Shown here piece by piece: positions 1 through 7,643 of a stretch of 64,000 bases of DNA. The notes below the pieces were generated by a model. It saw nothing but the letters and a program-made list of their open reading frames with translations, was not told the DNA's origin and searched no databases. The position numbers and the translations under genes were made by a program. Numbering within the stretch: the stretch's first letter is position 1; each line of letters opens with the position of its first letter. The DNA lies in NCBI RefSeq assembly GCF_002917095.1, contig NZ_PQGA01000004.1, positions 62,001 to 126,000 of the forward strand, written 5' to 3'. This DNA comes from Paraburkholderia eburnea. GTDB lineage: Bacteria; Pseudomonadota; Gammaproteobacteria; Burkholderiales; Burkholderiaceae.

Positions 1-689
1 GCTTCACGTGCGCCTTTCGCCGGCTGCGCTTTCTGGCCAGACAGCCAGACGCGGATGATCTTTCGGTGTGCGGTGATGGTGTTCTTGCTGACCGATGACT
101 TTTCTGCGAGCAGCTCGAGCTTCACTTTCACGCCGAAAACCTCTTCCACCAGCCTGCGACGTACGAGGTAGTGCGAAAGATGGCCAGAGAGCGGCGTCAG
201 CGCCGCCTGCGTCAAGTCGCTGATGGCTTTCTGCCATTCTGGATTCGGTGTGTATCCCGAGCAGCACGGATGCGTGCAGTTGCAGATGAATGAACGGGGC
301 GCGAACCGCGCGGTGATGGCCGCTCTCTCGACGATCGTCAGCTGCTCGAATTCGACATAGACTTCGCTGCAGCGCCGCTCTTCCTCCAGAAAGATCAGCC
401 CCCGGTCCCCGGCCTCCTCTATCTGAGCGATCTCTGTCTTTTTGTACTTCGTCCGCGCCCAATCCCAGAGACCCTTCAAGTAATCGACGCTATCGGAGCC
501 GTCAATGAATCGACGGATCATACCGGCCTGCCCGGCGCCATCGTTCCCAGAAAGCCCTTTGCCTGTGCGCGCGGCCGGCGCTGCCAGGCGGTCGACAAGC
601 GGACGGTCCCCGCGCTGCATCGAATAGTTGAACGCGAACACGAGAGCGTCTTGTGGCGTGCGGAACAGTTTTTCTGTGGTTTCGCTCAT
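1..689 (-). CDS. Phage protein in antiterminator Q position, partial (3' end off window)
   Basis: The frame opens with ATG at 689 (MSETTEKLFRTPQDAL...) and stays open to the window edge, so the C-terminus is missing. Its start overlaps the stop of the upstream gene (ATGA). The visible 229 residues include a Cys cluster (CNCTHPCCSG) and, near the edge, a helix-turn-helix-like stretch (LAEKSSVSKNTITAHRKII). It is the last gene of the leftward early operon seen here, where lambdoid phages carry the late antiterminator Q. That role is inferred from position and the HTH-like end; I do not recognise the family. Confidence 0.7.
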   Translation of the reverse strand, partial: MSETTEKLFRTPQDALVFAFNYSMQRGDRPLVDRLAAPAARTGKGLSGNDGAGQAGMIRRFIDGSDSVDYLKGLWDWARTKYKKTEIAQIEEAGDRGLIFLEEERRCSEVYVEFEQLTIVERAAITARFAPRSFICNCTHPCCSGYTPNPEWQKAISDLTQAALTPLSGHLSHYLVRRRLVEEVFGVKVKLELLAEKSSVSKNTITAHRKIIRVWLSGQKAQPAKGARE

Positions 690-892
690 CGGCTTGCCTT
701 TCCAGGTTGCAGGTTTTTCAGTGCTTCGATGCGCGCGCTCTGCGCGTGGAGCGTTTCGCTCAACAGCCAGAGCGCGGACGCGGAAATCATCACGGTCTCT
801 TCGGGGTGCCCGGCGCGCACAGCGCGCGCAGCCTCTCGGAGCGCACTTTCGAGATCAGTCTGCGACGCGCGAATGGGGCGCTGGCGGCTCAA
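686..892 (-). CDS. Small hypothetical phage protein
   Basis: 68 residues, mostly helical in appearance (DLESALREAARAVRAGHPEE), with no recognised motif. It is coupled by 4-bp ATGA overlaps to genes on both sides, which supports it as a real member of the leftward operon. Function unknown. Confidence 0.6.
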   Translation of the reverse strand: MSRQRPIRASQTDLESALREAARAVRAGHPEETVMISASALWLLSETLHAQSARIEALKNLQPGKASR

Positions 893-1215
893 ACCGCACG
901 CTCCAGTTCGCCGGAGTCGAAGAAGTCACGCAGCGACTTGCGGTTCTTGCTCAGGCGTGCGGTGCAGCGTAAATATTCGGCATCTACCCATGCGCCGCGC
1001 GGCGCTTCGATCCCGGCGCGACGATCGTCTGGTACATAGACCTCAACTTCGGCCAGATCCGGATCGAGCGAGCCGTCTGCCAGCTTCTTGCGACGAATGA
1101 CACGCACGCGCGCGACATATTCGTCATAGCCTGCGACGTAGGTAATACGGTTGCGGTATTTGCCATAGATGGCCGGTATGAGCGTCGGCACGTCGGTGAT
1201 CAGCACCATGGTCAT
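889..1215 (-). CDS. Hypothetical phage protein
   Basis: 108 residues starting MTMVLITDVPTLIPAIYGKY. The N-terminal half looks like an alpha/beta fold; the end is basic (RLSKNRKSLRDFF). The start at 1215 overlaps the stop of the Ref-like nuclease gene by 4 bp (ATGA), which decides it against longer frames reaching further upstream. Family not recognised. Confidence 0.6.
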   Translation of the reverse strand: MTMVLITDVPTLIPAIYGKYRNRITYVAGYDEYVARVRVIRRKKLADGSLDPDLAEVEVYVPDDRRAGIEAPRGAWVDAEYLRCTARLSKNRKSLRDFFDSGELERAV

Positions 1216-1514
1216 CGGATTTCCCCGTAGAGTCGCTCGAGCGTCGCGTTGAGCAAGTCCATCTGCGTCATCTTCAGGATGCGCAGGTACGTCTGATCGC
1301 CATGCACGCCGTTGCTGCCCTGGTGGCAGTCGTCGTGGCACAGCGGGATCGTGCAAAAGTCGCCGGCGCGCTGAGCGGCGCCGTGCCCGACGCGCGCGTG
1401 ATGCACGTCGGTTTTCGATTCCTGAGTGCGGCCGAGCAACGTGCAGCAGATGCACGCCATCTTCGCGACGCGCCCCATGTGCGCGCTTTCTCGCTTGTTC
1501 GGGCGATGCTTCAC
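1212..1514 (-). CDS. Ref-family HNH-type nuclease (phage recombination region)
   Basis: 100 residues with paired Cys near the N-terminus (MACICCTLLG), a central HHARVGHGAAQRAGDF segment and CHDDCHQGSNGVHG. This pattern of metal-binding Cys/His around an H-x-R-x-G-H-G motif is typical of the P1 Ref-like, recombination-enhancing nucleases found in the nin-type region of phages. Predicted activity is DNA cleavage during phage recombination or packaging preparation. It sits between a Myb-like protein and small genes, all coupled by ATGA overlaps. Family assignment is from motif pattern only. Confidence 0.75.
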   Translation of the reverse strand: MKHRPNKRESAHMGRVAKMACICCTLLGRTQESKTDVHHARVGHGAAQRAGDFCTIPLCHDDCHQGSNGVHGDQTYLRILKMTQMDLLNATLERLYGEIR

Positions 1515-2161
1515 GCCGCCACCTGCTGCACGAGCGTCGCAAAAGGGTCAATGCGCCCCATGCGCACGCGCTTTCTCTGGCGCGCGCGACGGCATATTTC
1601 CGTGGGAGTGGCGGCAGCTGGCGGCTGGACATCAGGACCTGGGCCAAGCGACCAGAGCGGCGTCTTACGGCCGTTGCGCCAGCCGGACCGGAAGTACTTC
1701 CCGCGGCCGTTAGATAGCAGCGTCGTCACGCGCACGCGCGAGGCTTTGCAGCGCGCAACGATTTCGCTGACTGCCAGATTCGGCTCGGCCGCCAGCACGC
1801 GGTCCAGTTCTTCCGTCGCCCACGAATACGAATGACGTCGAGCGTGTGCGCCGCGGGGCCGAAAGCCAATCGAAAGTCCGTGCTCAAGCGTGGTCCGCCA
1901 GCTGCGGTGCGGCAGATTCTTTGCAATCAGGACTTTCATCGTGCCTTCTTCAAACCAGATCCGTGTCAGGATCTCGTATTCCTCAGGCGTCCACTTCGCA
2001 CGCGCGATCGTGCGCACGCCGAGCTTCAGCTTCTTCATGCGTGACTGCACGGCCGGGACCGTGCGGCCTTCGAACTGGCGCGCGATCTCTTCGGTGCTCA
2101 GAGTCGATGCATGAAATTCGACGAGGCGCGCGTCCTCTTCCGGAGACCATCGACGATTCAC
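1511..2161 (-). CDS. Phage protein with repeated Myb/SANT-like DNA-binding segments
   Basis: 216 residues. Two segments begin with a W-x-P/T-E-E pattern (MNRRWSPEEDARLVEFH at 1-17 and AKWTPEEYEILTRIW near 55), followed by helix-turn-helix-like stretches (STEEIARQFEGRTVPAVQSR). This resembles tandem Myb/SANT-type or GcrA-like modules, so a DNA-binding role is likely. A third, weaker unit appears near residue 115 (YSWATEELDRVLAAE). Its product ends in a basic tail. Coupled at both ends by 4-bp overlaps. Specific target unknown. Confidence 0.7.
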   Translation of the reverse strand: MNRRWSPEEDARLVEFHASTLSTEEIARQFEGRTVPAVQSRMKKLKLGVRTIARAKWTPEEYEILTRIWFEEGTMKVLIAKNLPHRSWRTTLEHGLSIGFRPRGAHARRHSYSWATEELDRVLAAEPNLAVSEIVARCKASRVRVTTLLSNGRGKYFRSGWRNGRKTPLWSLGPGPDVQPPAAATPTEICRRARQRKRVRMGRIDPFATLVQQVAA

Positions 2162-2427
2162 GTCTTCACCTCGTCGAGCTGGTCGTCATGCAGCGGCAGG
2201 CCAGTGATCGGGCGCAAGCAATAGTCCGGGACGGCCAATACATCGTCATAGGTATTGCACTGGCGGAGGAAGTCCCAACAAAGCATCGGGCGCTGAAGGC
2301 GAACTACCCAGCAAAAGCCGAGCACCGGATGATCGACCGATTCTCCTGGCACATCGACCGGCAACCCAATCAGCTCAGGAAAGTCTGATTTGATGACGAC
2401 GGCCATGCATGGCGGCTTGCAGTTCAT
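2158..2427 (-). CDS. Small phage protein, paralogue of its upstream neighbour
   Basis: 89 residues starting MNCKPPCMAVVIKSDFPELIG and ending with a PDYCLRPITGLPLHDDQLDEV segment. Start, middle and end all match the adjacent 2424-2705 product (MNCKPGDLAFVI... and GQLRPIGGIPVDEVQCDEV), so the two are a tandem duplication. The beta-rich pattern suggests a small SH3-like fold. Function unknown. Confidence 0.65.
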   Translation of the reverse strand: MNCKPPCMAVVIKSDFPELIGLPVDVPGESVDHPVLGFCWVVRLQRPMLCWDFLRQCNTYDDVLAVPDYCLRPITGLPLHDDQLDEVKT

Positions 2428-2705
2428 GCGGTCACCTCATCGCATTGAACTTCATCCACCGGAATGCCACCGATCGGGCGTAGCTGCCCGTCGAGGAAGC
2501 AACATTCAACGTCGTATCCCGCCAGCACGCCTGGACGATCCCAATCCGAATATGGCCCGGGCGCCCCAACAAATCGAACGTCCCAATAGAGTCCGTCGTC
2601 ATCCTCTTCAGGCGGTGAGAGCGCAAGCACTTCGACAACACGCCCGATGTTTTCGGGAAATTCGTCCCGAATCACGAACGCAAGATCACCAGGTTTGCAG
2701 TTCAT
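2424..2705 (-). CDS. Small phage protein, paralogue of its downstream neighbour
   Basis: 93 residues, MNCKPGDLAFVIRDEFPENIG at the start, a YWDVRFVG core, and an LRPIGGIPVDEVQCDEV end. MNCKPGDLA openings recur in Burkholderia prophage hypotheticals. Overlaps its neighbours by 4 bp on each side. Function unknown. Confidence 0.7.
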   Translation of the reverse strand: MNCKPGDLAFVIRDEFPENIGRVVEVLALSPPEEDDDGLYWDVRFVGAPGPYSDWDRPGVLAGYDVECCFLDGQLRPIGGIPVDEVQCDEVTA

Positions 2706-3121
2706 GCTCCTCCCTTCTTCGCCGCACGCCGGCGGTCGTCGATTGAGCGATTGATCATCGTGCCGCCCAGCCCATCGTCAGCGCGGATGCCCTCATTGCA
2801 GTGCGGGCAGCACGGCACCATCGTCCGGCTGCGCCATGCTTTCTCGACGCGCTGCGCAGCGGTCAGATGGATGTCCCGCGCCCGGGCTTCGGCATGCTGG
2901 CGTTCGCGCTCGTTCAGCTTGCGCAGCGCGCGGCCGTAGTGATCGAGGAAAAGCGTGAGCGTCCAGTAGGCGTCGAGCTGCGCGCCGCAGTCGGCGCAGC
3001 GCACGATGCAGCCGACGTCGTCGAGGTCGATGTGCATGTGCTTGCAATCCGCCGCCGGCCGCGCCTCGTGCTTCAGCTGCCGCTGTATGCGCAGCTCGTC
3101 GATGTCGATGATGTTGCTCAT
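2702..3121 (-). CDS. Phage protein with zinc-ribbon-like cysteines
   Basis: 139 residues. A CADCG motif near residue 39 with a CKHMH motif before it, and a CCPHCNEG motif near residue 105, look like two zinc-binding knuckles around a helical, charged middle (RALRKLNERERQHAEARARDI). A nucleic-acid-binding role is plausible but not shown. Member of the leftward operon. Confidence 0.65.
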   Translation of the reverse strand: MSNIIDIDELRIQRQLKHEARPAADCKHMHIDLDDVGCIVRCADCGAQLDAYWTLTLFLDHYGRALRKLNERERQHAEARARDIHLTAAQRVEKAWRSRTMVPCCPHCNEGIRADDGLGGTMINRSIDDRRRAAKKGGA

Positions 3122-3369
3122 CAGGACAGCTCGCGCTGAAGTGCTGCGTATGCCTTCGTGCCCATCACGAGGCGATTTCCCGGCAGCCTGTAGACCGCGC
3201 TCTCGGTACCGAAGAATTTCAGCATCCAGTCGTTGAGCTCGGCGACGAACTCGGGCGGCATGAGAGCCGCGAACTTTGGCGACGTCTGCATGCGCGGCAC
3301 GTTGTCGAGCATCGGATTGACGGCGATGTCGAGGCCGCCGAGCATGCCGCGAAGTGGGTTGTCGATCAT
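3121..3369 (-). CDS. Small hypothetical phage protein
   Basis: 82 residues starting MIDNPLRGMLGGLDIAVNPM and containing a FVAELNDWMLKFFGTESAV helix. The start at 3369 overlaps the stop of the replication gene (ATGA). A longer open frame extends upstream but would lie antiparallel in phase inside the replication gene, so I reject it. Family not recognised. Confidence 0.6.
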   Translation of the reverse strand: MIDNPLRGMLGGLDIAVNPMLDNVPRMQTSPKFAALMPPEFVAELNDWMLKFFGTESAVYRLPGNRLVMGTKAYAALQRELS

Positions 3370-4502
3370 GATGCGTAGAAGTCCACAGGGAGAAGTTGGT
3401 CGCCGAAGAATTCGATGACGCTCTGGTAGCGGGCCGTGCCCTGCCAGCGCTTGAGCACGTGCTCGATCCACGGGCCGCGTCCGGAGGCCTGCGCCACGCG
3501 AATCAGGTAGTCCGGGGTCGTCTCGTTCGGGCCGTGCCGATCGACGCGCATGCGCCTGCCCTGTTCGCTGATGCCCGAGTCGCTTTCCCACCATGGCGCG
3601 GGCGTGCTGGCGGACGGCGCAGCATCGGCGCTAGCGCCCGCCAGCACCTCGTCGACGAACCGTGCGAGGAATTTCGCGTAGATCGGGCGCACGTCCTCGT
3701 CGCTCTCGCGGCGCGCCGCCGCGCGACGATGCGCTTCCGCCAGCTGCGCCTGCGTCAGCCCCTTTCCGACCCACGTCAGCACGAGGACACGATCAGCGCC
3801 GTCGATCACCACGTTCGGCAGCGCGGCGAGCCACACGAGCAGCAGCGCTTCAGCGCCGGGCGGCGCGATGTCGTTGGCGCCCCGCGACGGTTCTTCAGTT
3901 TTCTCGTCTTCAGGCAGCAGCGGCAGCGAGTTATCCACAGGCGGCTTCGCGCGCGTTGCTGCTGCTGTAGTCTCTGAAGTAATCTCTGCAGTAGTCTCTG
4001 CACCGTTAACGGAATGGGGATCACCCATGCCGCGAGGCGGGGAATCCCCATCCGGCGGCATAGGTTTTTCCACGCCCGCGACATCGTCTTTTCCCATTTC
4101 CCGAGATGGACTTTTCCCATTTGGGGAAGTGGACTTTTCCGATTTAGGCGGCCCTCTCTTCTTCGGCACGCGCGGGGGCGGCCCGCCGGACAAAAGACGC
4201 TCAAGCGCGTCCTCGTCGATGCGGAAATAAGTGCGATGTTCGATGCGTTTGGCCGTCTCGATGAGCACACCGGACGCACGTAATTTCGTGCGCGCCGCGC
4301 GTTGCTCCTCGTATGTCAGGCCTGTCTCGACCTCCAGCTCATCGACGGTCTTATGAACGCCGAGAGGACTGGTGGCCTTGTCCTGCCAGTAGAAGATCTG
4401 GCAAAACAACACGGAAGCGTTGACGCCGCCCAAATAGCGGCTAAGGAAGGGGTAATACGCGATCGGACGGCCGAGCTCGCGCAGAACGTCGGCGGCCCTC
4501 AT
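3366..4502 (-). CDS. Phage replication protein, winged-helix N-terminus
   Basis: 378 residues. Residues 1-110 form a winged-helix-like domain (YYPFLSRYLGGVNASVLFCQ, then VDELEVETGLTYEEQRAARTKL and SGVLIETAK), the layout of phage replication initiators and DnaT/O-like proteins. Residues 115-220 are a low-complexity Pro/Ser/Lys/Glu linker. Residues 220-320 form a helical domain with a basic ARRESDEDVRPIYAKFLARF segment. Position after the CII-like and O-like genes matches lambda O/P. The linker-coding DNA holds 23-bp-spaced repeats that could be origin iterons. Predicted role: starting phage DNA replication; inferred from architecture and context. Confidence 0.7.
   Translation of the reverse strand: MRAADVLRELGRPIAYYPFLSRYLGGVNASVLFCQIFYWQDKATSPLGVHKTVDELEVETGLTYEEQRAARTKLRASGVLIETAKRIEHRTYFRIDEDALERLLSGGPPPRVPKKRGPPKSEKSTSPNGKSPSREMGKDDVAGVEKPMPPDGDSPPRGMGDPHSVNGAETTAEITSETTAAATRAKPPVDNSLPLLPEDEKTEEPSRGANDIAPPGAEALLLVWLAALPNVVIDGADRVLVLTWVGKGLTQAQLAEAHRRAAARRESDEDVRPIYAKFLARFVDEVLAGASADAAPSASTPAPWWESDSGISEQGRRMRVDRHGPNETTPDYLIRVAQASGRGPWIEHVLKRWQGTARYQSVIEFFGDQLLPVDFYAS
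4065..4145. repeat. Iteron-like repeats inside the replication gene (candidate phage origin)
   Basis: The 12-mer CTTTTCCCATTT occurs at 4088-4099 and 4111-4122, as CTTTTCCGATTT at 4134-4145, and a degenerate copy (TTTTTCCACGCC) begins at 4065. Spacing is exactly 23 bp each time. Because 23 is not a multiple of three, the copies fall in different codon phases, so they are not explained by a protein repeat. Lambdoid origins lie inside the O gene as about 20-bp iterons; this matches that arrangement. Origin function is inference. Confidence 0.6.
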
Positions 4503-4539
4503 GCAGCCCCCCCGTTGCGAGGGGCTGCGGACTCATTGG

Positions 4540-4887
4540 CTATCCGCCGTGAATAGTGCAGTACGGCTTCGTCTCGTTCAGTTGCTTCCATGCCTGCGCG
4601 TTGCGCTGCGTACCGCCCGGTGCGAGGCATTCGCAACGGCGCTTCGCCTTGGTTTGCGCGTAGCATTGGACTCCGCCGTCCAGCCTGATCCACTCCTCGT
4701 ATTCCTCGGGCGAGAGACCGTTCAGCAACGCCGGGAGATTGATCTCTCCAACGACGTGCGCGGCGACATCCTCGGCCGATACAGTACGAGTCGCGTACCC
4801 GCCCGGCGCGCGGCCCTGGCAGACTAATACGATGCCAGCCCGCTCGGCCAGCTTCAGCGCTTCGACGATTTGCTCGCGTGTCAGCAT
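4540..4887 (-). CDS. Hypothetical phage protein
   Basis: 115 residues starting MLTREQIVEALKLAERAGIVLV, with a C-terminal Cys/His set (CYAQTKAKRRCECL ... PYCTIHGG) that could bind zinc. The start at 4887 is preceded by a G-rich ribosome site (CAGGGGGAACCG then ATG). An overlapping frame starting at 4954 was considered and rejected because it has no such composition. Function unknown. Confidence 0.65.
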   Translation of the reverse strand: MLTREQIVEALKLAERAGIVLVCQGRAPGGYATRTVSAEDVAAHVVGEINLPALLNGLSPEEYEEWIRLDGGVQCYAQTKAKRRCECLAPGGTQRNAQAWKQLNETKPYCTIHGG

Positions 4888-4950
4888 CGGTTCCCCCTGG
4901 AGTGAAAACCATATTCTGACCGATGACGGCGTTTCGCCATGACTGCTGCT

Positions 4951-5535
4951 TCATGATGTGACGCCTTCGCGAATGTGACGCGCGATACGGCTCTGCGCGT
5001 CCATGCGCTGCTCCCAGTAGCGGTAGTAGAGGTTTTTGTGCCACGTGCCGAGCACAGCGGCAGGCAGCTTTTCGCGGCCGTTCACGTGCGGCGCGCGCGC
5101 CACGACGATCGTGTAGCCATCGAGCGACGTGCTGGTCGACTGGACGCGCGTGGGCTTGACGTGCCAGATGCCTGCGCGCTCAGGCACCCACTCAGGGATG
5201 CCGAGCTGCTCGGGCACGACGTAGATGAATCGCGTTATCCAGGCGGGCATGCCCACCCACTTCGGCTTCGCGAGATCCTTGCGCCAGTCAGCGAGCGAGA
5301 TCTTCACCTCGAGCTCGGTGGCGTAGCCCGCACGCGTGACCACGACGAAATCAGCGCGATACTCGCCCATGCTCTTGCCGAGCGGATAGCGGATCGACGC
5401 CTCAGGAATCAGGGTGTTGGCGCGATGATCGACGTGGCGCCGGATGGCGCATTCGATCAGGCCTGCGTTGAATTGGCGCGCATGCGGCCCGGCAGGCGTT
5501 CCGACGCCAGCAGTTGCGTTCTCATGCTTCGCCAT
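4951..5535 (-). CDS. PD-(D/E)XK nuclease-like, MmcB-related protein
   Basis: About 194 residues from MAKHENATAGVG; an earlier start at 5559 is possible. The core is YRADFVVVTRAGYATELEVKIS, giving the D-(x)n-E-x-K arrangement of PD-(D/E)XK nucleases as in the MmcB-like family (DNA repair protein related). The acidic residues and Lys appear intact. A WRKDLAKPKW segment follows. Expected role: DNA cleavage or processing in phage replication or repair. It lies between the winged-helix gene and the replication gene. Assignment rests on the motif. Confidence 0.65.
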   Translation of the reverse strand: MAKHENATAGVGTPAGPHARQFNAGLIECAIRRHVDHRANTLIPEASIRYPLGKSMGEYRADFVVVTRAGYATELEVKISLADWRKDLAKPKWVGMPAWITRFIYVVPEQLGIPEWVPERAGIWHVKPTRVQSTSTSLDGYTIVVARAPHVNGREKLPAAVLGTWHKNLYYRYWEQRMDAQSRIARHIREGVTS

Positions 5536-5800
5536 CGGCTTCTCGCGGCGCGCCGACATTGACGCGGTAGTGCACGATTCGCCCGTTGCGCAGCTCTTCG
5601 ATCAGCCCGAGCGCGCCCAGTGCACGTATCTGGTCCCGCACGCTGCTGTCGGAAATTCCGCACATCACCGCGATGCGCGCAATCGTCGGGCTGCACTCGC
5701 GCGTGCTCTGCACACTCAGGTGGGCCAGACACAGCAGCACAAGCTTCTGAGGCCCGCGCAGTTCGATATCCCAGGTGAGATTCGACAGGTGAAAAGACAT
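5522..5800 (-). CDS. Small winged-helix DNA-binding protein
   Basis: 92 residues. LRGPQKLVLLCLAHLS followed by SPTIARIAVMCGISDSSVRD and LGALGLIEELRNGRIVHYRV is a classic winged helix-turn-helix, as in the N-terminus of phage O-like replication proteins and helix-turn-helix domain-36 proteins. Located just downstream of the CII-like gene, the position of O in lambda. Likely an origin-binding or transcription factor; which of these cannot be decided here. Confidence 0.7.
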   Translation of the reverse strand: MSFHLSNLTWDIELRGPQKLVLLCLAHLSVQSTRECSPTIARIAVMCGISDSSVRDQIRALGALGLIEELRNGRIVHYRVNVGAPREADGEA

Positions 5801-5854
5801 GCGTTGGGACCCTTGGCAATGAGATAACGACAGACGTGTGAAACGGATCCGGTC

Positions 5855-6175
5855 TCAGCGCGCGCCAGCGCCGCACGCGCCCATGTTCATGCGCGCGCAA
5901 TGGCAGTTGCTGCCGATAACGTTGCCTTCCGCGAGATAGTCCATGTAGCTCACGGTCGTCACCACGAGCCCGATTGCGCGAAATAGCGTGTCGAGATGCT
6001 CCAGCGTGATGCCAGCCGTGTTCGACAGGATCTTCGAGGGCATCGACGCGTCCCACCCCGTCGCTTCGAGGATGGCCTGCTTTTTCTTCGGGTCTGCGAT
6101 AGCATCCCGCAGTTGTTTTTCGACGATCGGCATGCGCATCGGCGCAATCGCGATCGTCTGTGCTGCTGCATTCAT
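5855..6175 (-). CDS. CII-like phage regulator
   Basis: 106 residues. KKQAILEATGWDASMPSKIL followed by GITLEHLDTLFRAIGLVV is a lambda-repressor-like HTH of the kind seen in CII-type activators (compare the Lys-rich N-terminus, the HTH, and the second helical segment). It is in the early leftward operon ahead of the replication genes, as in lambda. It ends with a Cys-containing tail (NCHCARMNMGACG) that CII does not have, so this could be another regulator of the same fold. Confidence 0.55.
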   Translation of the reverse strand: MNAAAQTIAIAPMRMPIVEKQLRDAIADPKKKQAILEATGWDASMPSKILSNTAGITLEHLDTLFRAIGLVVTTVSYMDYLAEGNVIGSNCHCARMNMGACGAGAR

Positions 6176-6438
6176 GAGGGTTACTCCCTATTCAATTATT
6201 CAGGAATGCGATTGAACGCCTTCCTATTTACAGTCGGTGCATGTCACTCACGAATATGCGAGATCCCATGCCCTACCGTTCTGCCTCCCTGCGACTGCGT
6301 CTCCTGCAACGACGCTCGGCTTGCGATGTCCCGCGCGCCGGCGCATGCAGATCTAGGAATCCTTTCAGCGCTGCGCGCACCGAAGGCATCACGCTGACGT
6401 TGAGCTGCGTCCGCCAGCAAGGCGTTGCAGCTTTTCAA
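6176..6438. other. Non-coding gap in the early operon
   Basis: About 260 bp between the CII-like gene and the membrane-protein gene. No reading frame here has a convincing start, ribosome site or composition. It may hold a promoter for the CII-like gene or an antiterminator site, but I can see no clear signal. Confidence 0.4.
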
Positions 6439-6804
6439 TCAGGTGCTCGCGCGGCTCTTCTCGCCTTCAGTGGCAAGCAGAAACGCGAAGCGGGCAAACA
6501 GCCAGGCAGTCAGCGACAGGACGGCCAGCGACGTGCAGCCGATCGCGACCTGCGCAATCACGCGTGCGAAGAACAGCGCGCGCATCAAGTAGCGGGCCGC
6601 ACGCGGCGTGGGCGCGCCTTTCGGAATCGGGCGACTGACCCAGTGGGCGAACACGTAAATCAATGTGGTACCGAACAGCGCGGCGACAGCGCACCACCAG
6701 TAGAGGGTCAGGAGCCGGCCGCCAGCATCGACGCCGCGCACGAGCCACAGCCAGCCAAGAGCAATCTCGGCGATGGGACTGAACAACCCGTAGAACCAGC
6801 GCAT
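6439..6804 (-). CDS. Small phage membrane protein
   Basis: 121 residues with three to four hydrophobic segments (FSPIAEIALGWLWLV, TLYWWCAVAALFGTTLIYVF, LFFARVIAQVAIGC, LAVLSLTAWLFARFAFLL). The start at 6804 follows a GGGGAG ribosome site. It probably sits in the inner membrane. A role in exclusion or host modification is possible, but I do not recognise the family. Confidence 0.65.
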   Translation of the reverse strand: MRWFYGLFSPIAEIALGWLWLVRGVDAGGRLLTLYWWCAVAALFGTTLIYVFAHWVSRPIPKGAPTPRAARYLMRALFFARVIAQVAIGCTSLAVLSLTAWLFARFAFLLATEGEKSRAST

Positions 6805-6828
6805 TCCATTGCTCCCCGACTGTTGAAA

Positions 6829-6904
6829 ATGGTGGGGATTCATACTCCGTTTAGAATCAGTGGCTCCTACACGCACCGCTTCTTCACGAAGGCGAATCCC
6901 CATG
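6829..6904. repeat. Regulatory repeat copy A, ahead of the gene at 6902
   Basis: About 75 bp that recurs at 7644-7720. Shared blocks in order: GGTGGGGATTCA, CCGTTTAGAATCAGTGG, then GCTTC, CGAAGG and ATCCCC up to the start codon. The repeat carries the ribosome site and leader of the gene that follows. TAGAAT could be a -10 element, though no good -35 is visible at 17 bp. It also lies just upstream of the leftward gene starting at 6804, so it may act in both directions. Confidence 0.65.
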
Positions 6905-7219
6905 GACGAAAAAGAAATAGAACAACGGCTGGCCGAGATACAACGGGTGATAACCGAAGCAATCCAGCAAGCCAACGCAAACAGCTCGCGCACAAACAAT
7001 CGATTCGATTTCGTCGAGGGGCAGCTGTTCGGAACACAGGCCGCATTGTCGGCGCTCATACGGTCGGCTCCGCACCCCGCAAGCGCCGCAACACGCGCAT
7101 CGCAAGAGATAGAACGACTTTCGGCATCAGCGCTGCACAGCAAAAACTCAGACGAGTTTTTGCGTGGGATCGACGCGGCGAAGCAGCGGCTTCGGCTATT
7201 GCCCAGCACGGAAGGCTGA
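6902..7219 (+). CDS. Hypothetical phage coiled-coil protein
   Basis: 105 residues starting MDEKEIEQRLAEIQRVITEA, mainly helical, with a possible short coiled coil at the N-terminus. A GAAGG ribosome site lies 9 bp before the ATG, inside regulatory repeat A. Its 3' end overlaps the convergent gene at 7056-7616 by 164 bp. It stands alone against the leftward operon, like a moron gene with its own promoter. Function unknown. Confidence 0.6.
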   Translation: MDEKEIEQRLAEIQRVITEAIQQANANSSRTNNRFDFVEGQLFGTQAALSALIRSAPHPASAATRASQEIERLSASALHSKNSDEFLRGIDAAKQRLRLLPSTEG

Positions 7220-7616
7220 TCTCGGACAGTCGAAACCCGTCAATTTCCCTGTTGCGCTGCGCGACGATCTCGGCCCAGTCAGGCGCTTCATCGCATGGCG
7301 AGCGCACGCTCACCACCCTTTCGTTGGGGTACATCGAAGGAATGCTTGTCAATCCAGCGTCCATACGGATGCGATCGACCATTCGTTCGCGGAATCCATC
7401 AATCTCTTCGTGGCCACCCATCCAAGGAACCCACTCGGCCATCGCCGGCGAAATTTTCTTTAGCGGCCACGCGATCGATCTCCGCTGCTTTGTAAGCGAG
7501 CCATTTGGTTTTCGGTGCAGGCGCCCAAACCATCGAGTGGGTCGCATGTCACCGGGATGCAGGTCGCGCGGGGAGCACCGAACTACGCGCACGAACTTCG
7601 ATTCGAATCGGCGCAT
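7056..7616 (-). CDS. Hypothetical phage protein overlapping a convergent gene
   Basis: 186 residues. A strong ribosome site (GGAGGG, 8 bp spacing) precedes the ATG at 7616, and the middle (MAEWVPWMGGHEEIDGFRERM, later AEIVAQRNREIDGFRLSEI) has the composition of a real protein. The last 54 codons lie opposite the 3' end of the 6902-7219 gene and are less convincing. Family not recognised. The true end may be earlier if the sequence carries a disruption. Confidence 0.5.
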   Translation of the reverse strand: MRRFESKFVRVVRCSPRDLHPGDMRPTRWFGRLHRKPNGSLTKQRRSIAWPLKKISPAMAEWVPWMGGHEEIDGFRERMVDRIRMDAGLTSIPSMYPNERVVSVRSPCDEAPDWAEIVAQRNREIDGFRLSEISLPCWAIAEAAASPRRSHAKTRLSFCCAALMPKVVLSLAMRVLRRLRGAEPTV

Positions 7617-7643
7617 GTCAGGCGCCCTCCTTTTTCGGCGCGA

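Noticed and set aside
4014..4283. Short plus-strand frame over the replication-gene linker
   Set aside because: Antisense to the low-complexity linker of the replication protein; Arg/Pro-rich without motif.
4499..4954. Minus-strand frame starting MKQQSWRNAVIGQ with an ATGA overlap to the upstream gene
   Set aside because: It overlaps a better-supported gene (4540-4887) in another phase and has Arg-rich, non-protein-like sequence after the first 25 residues.
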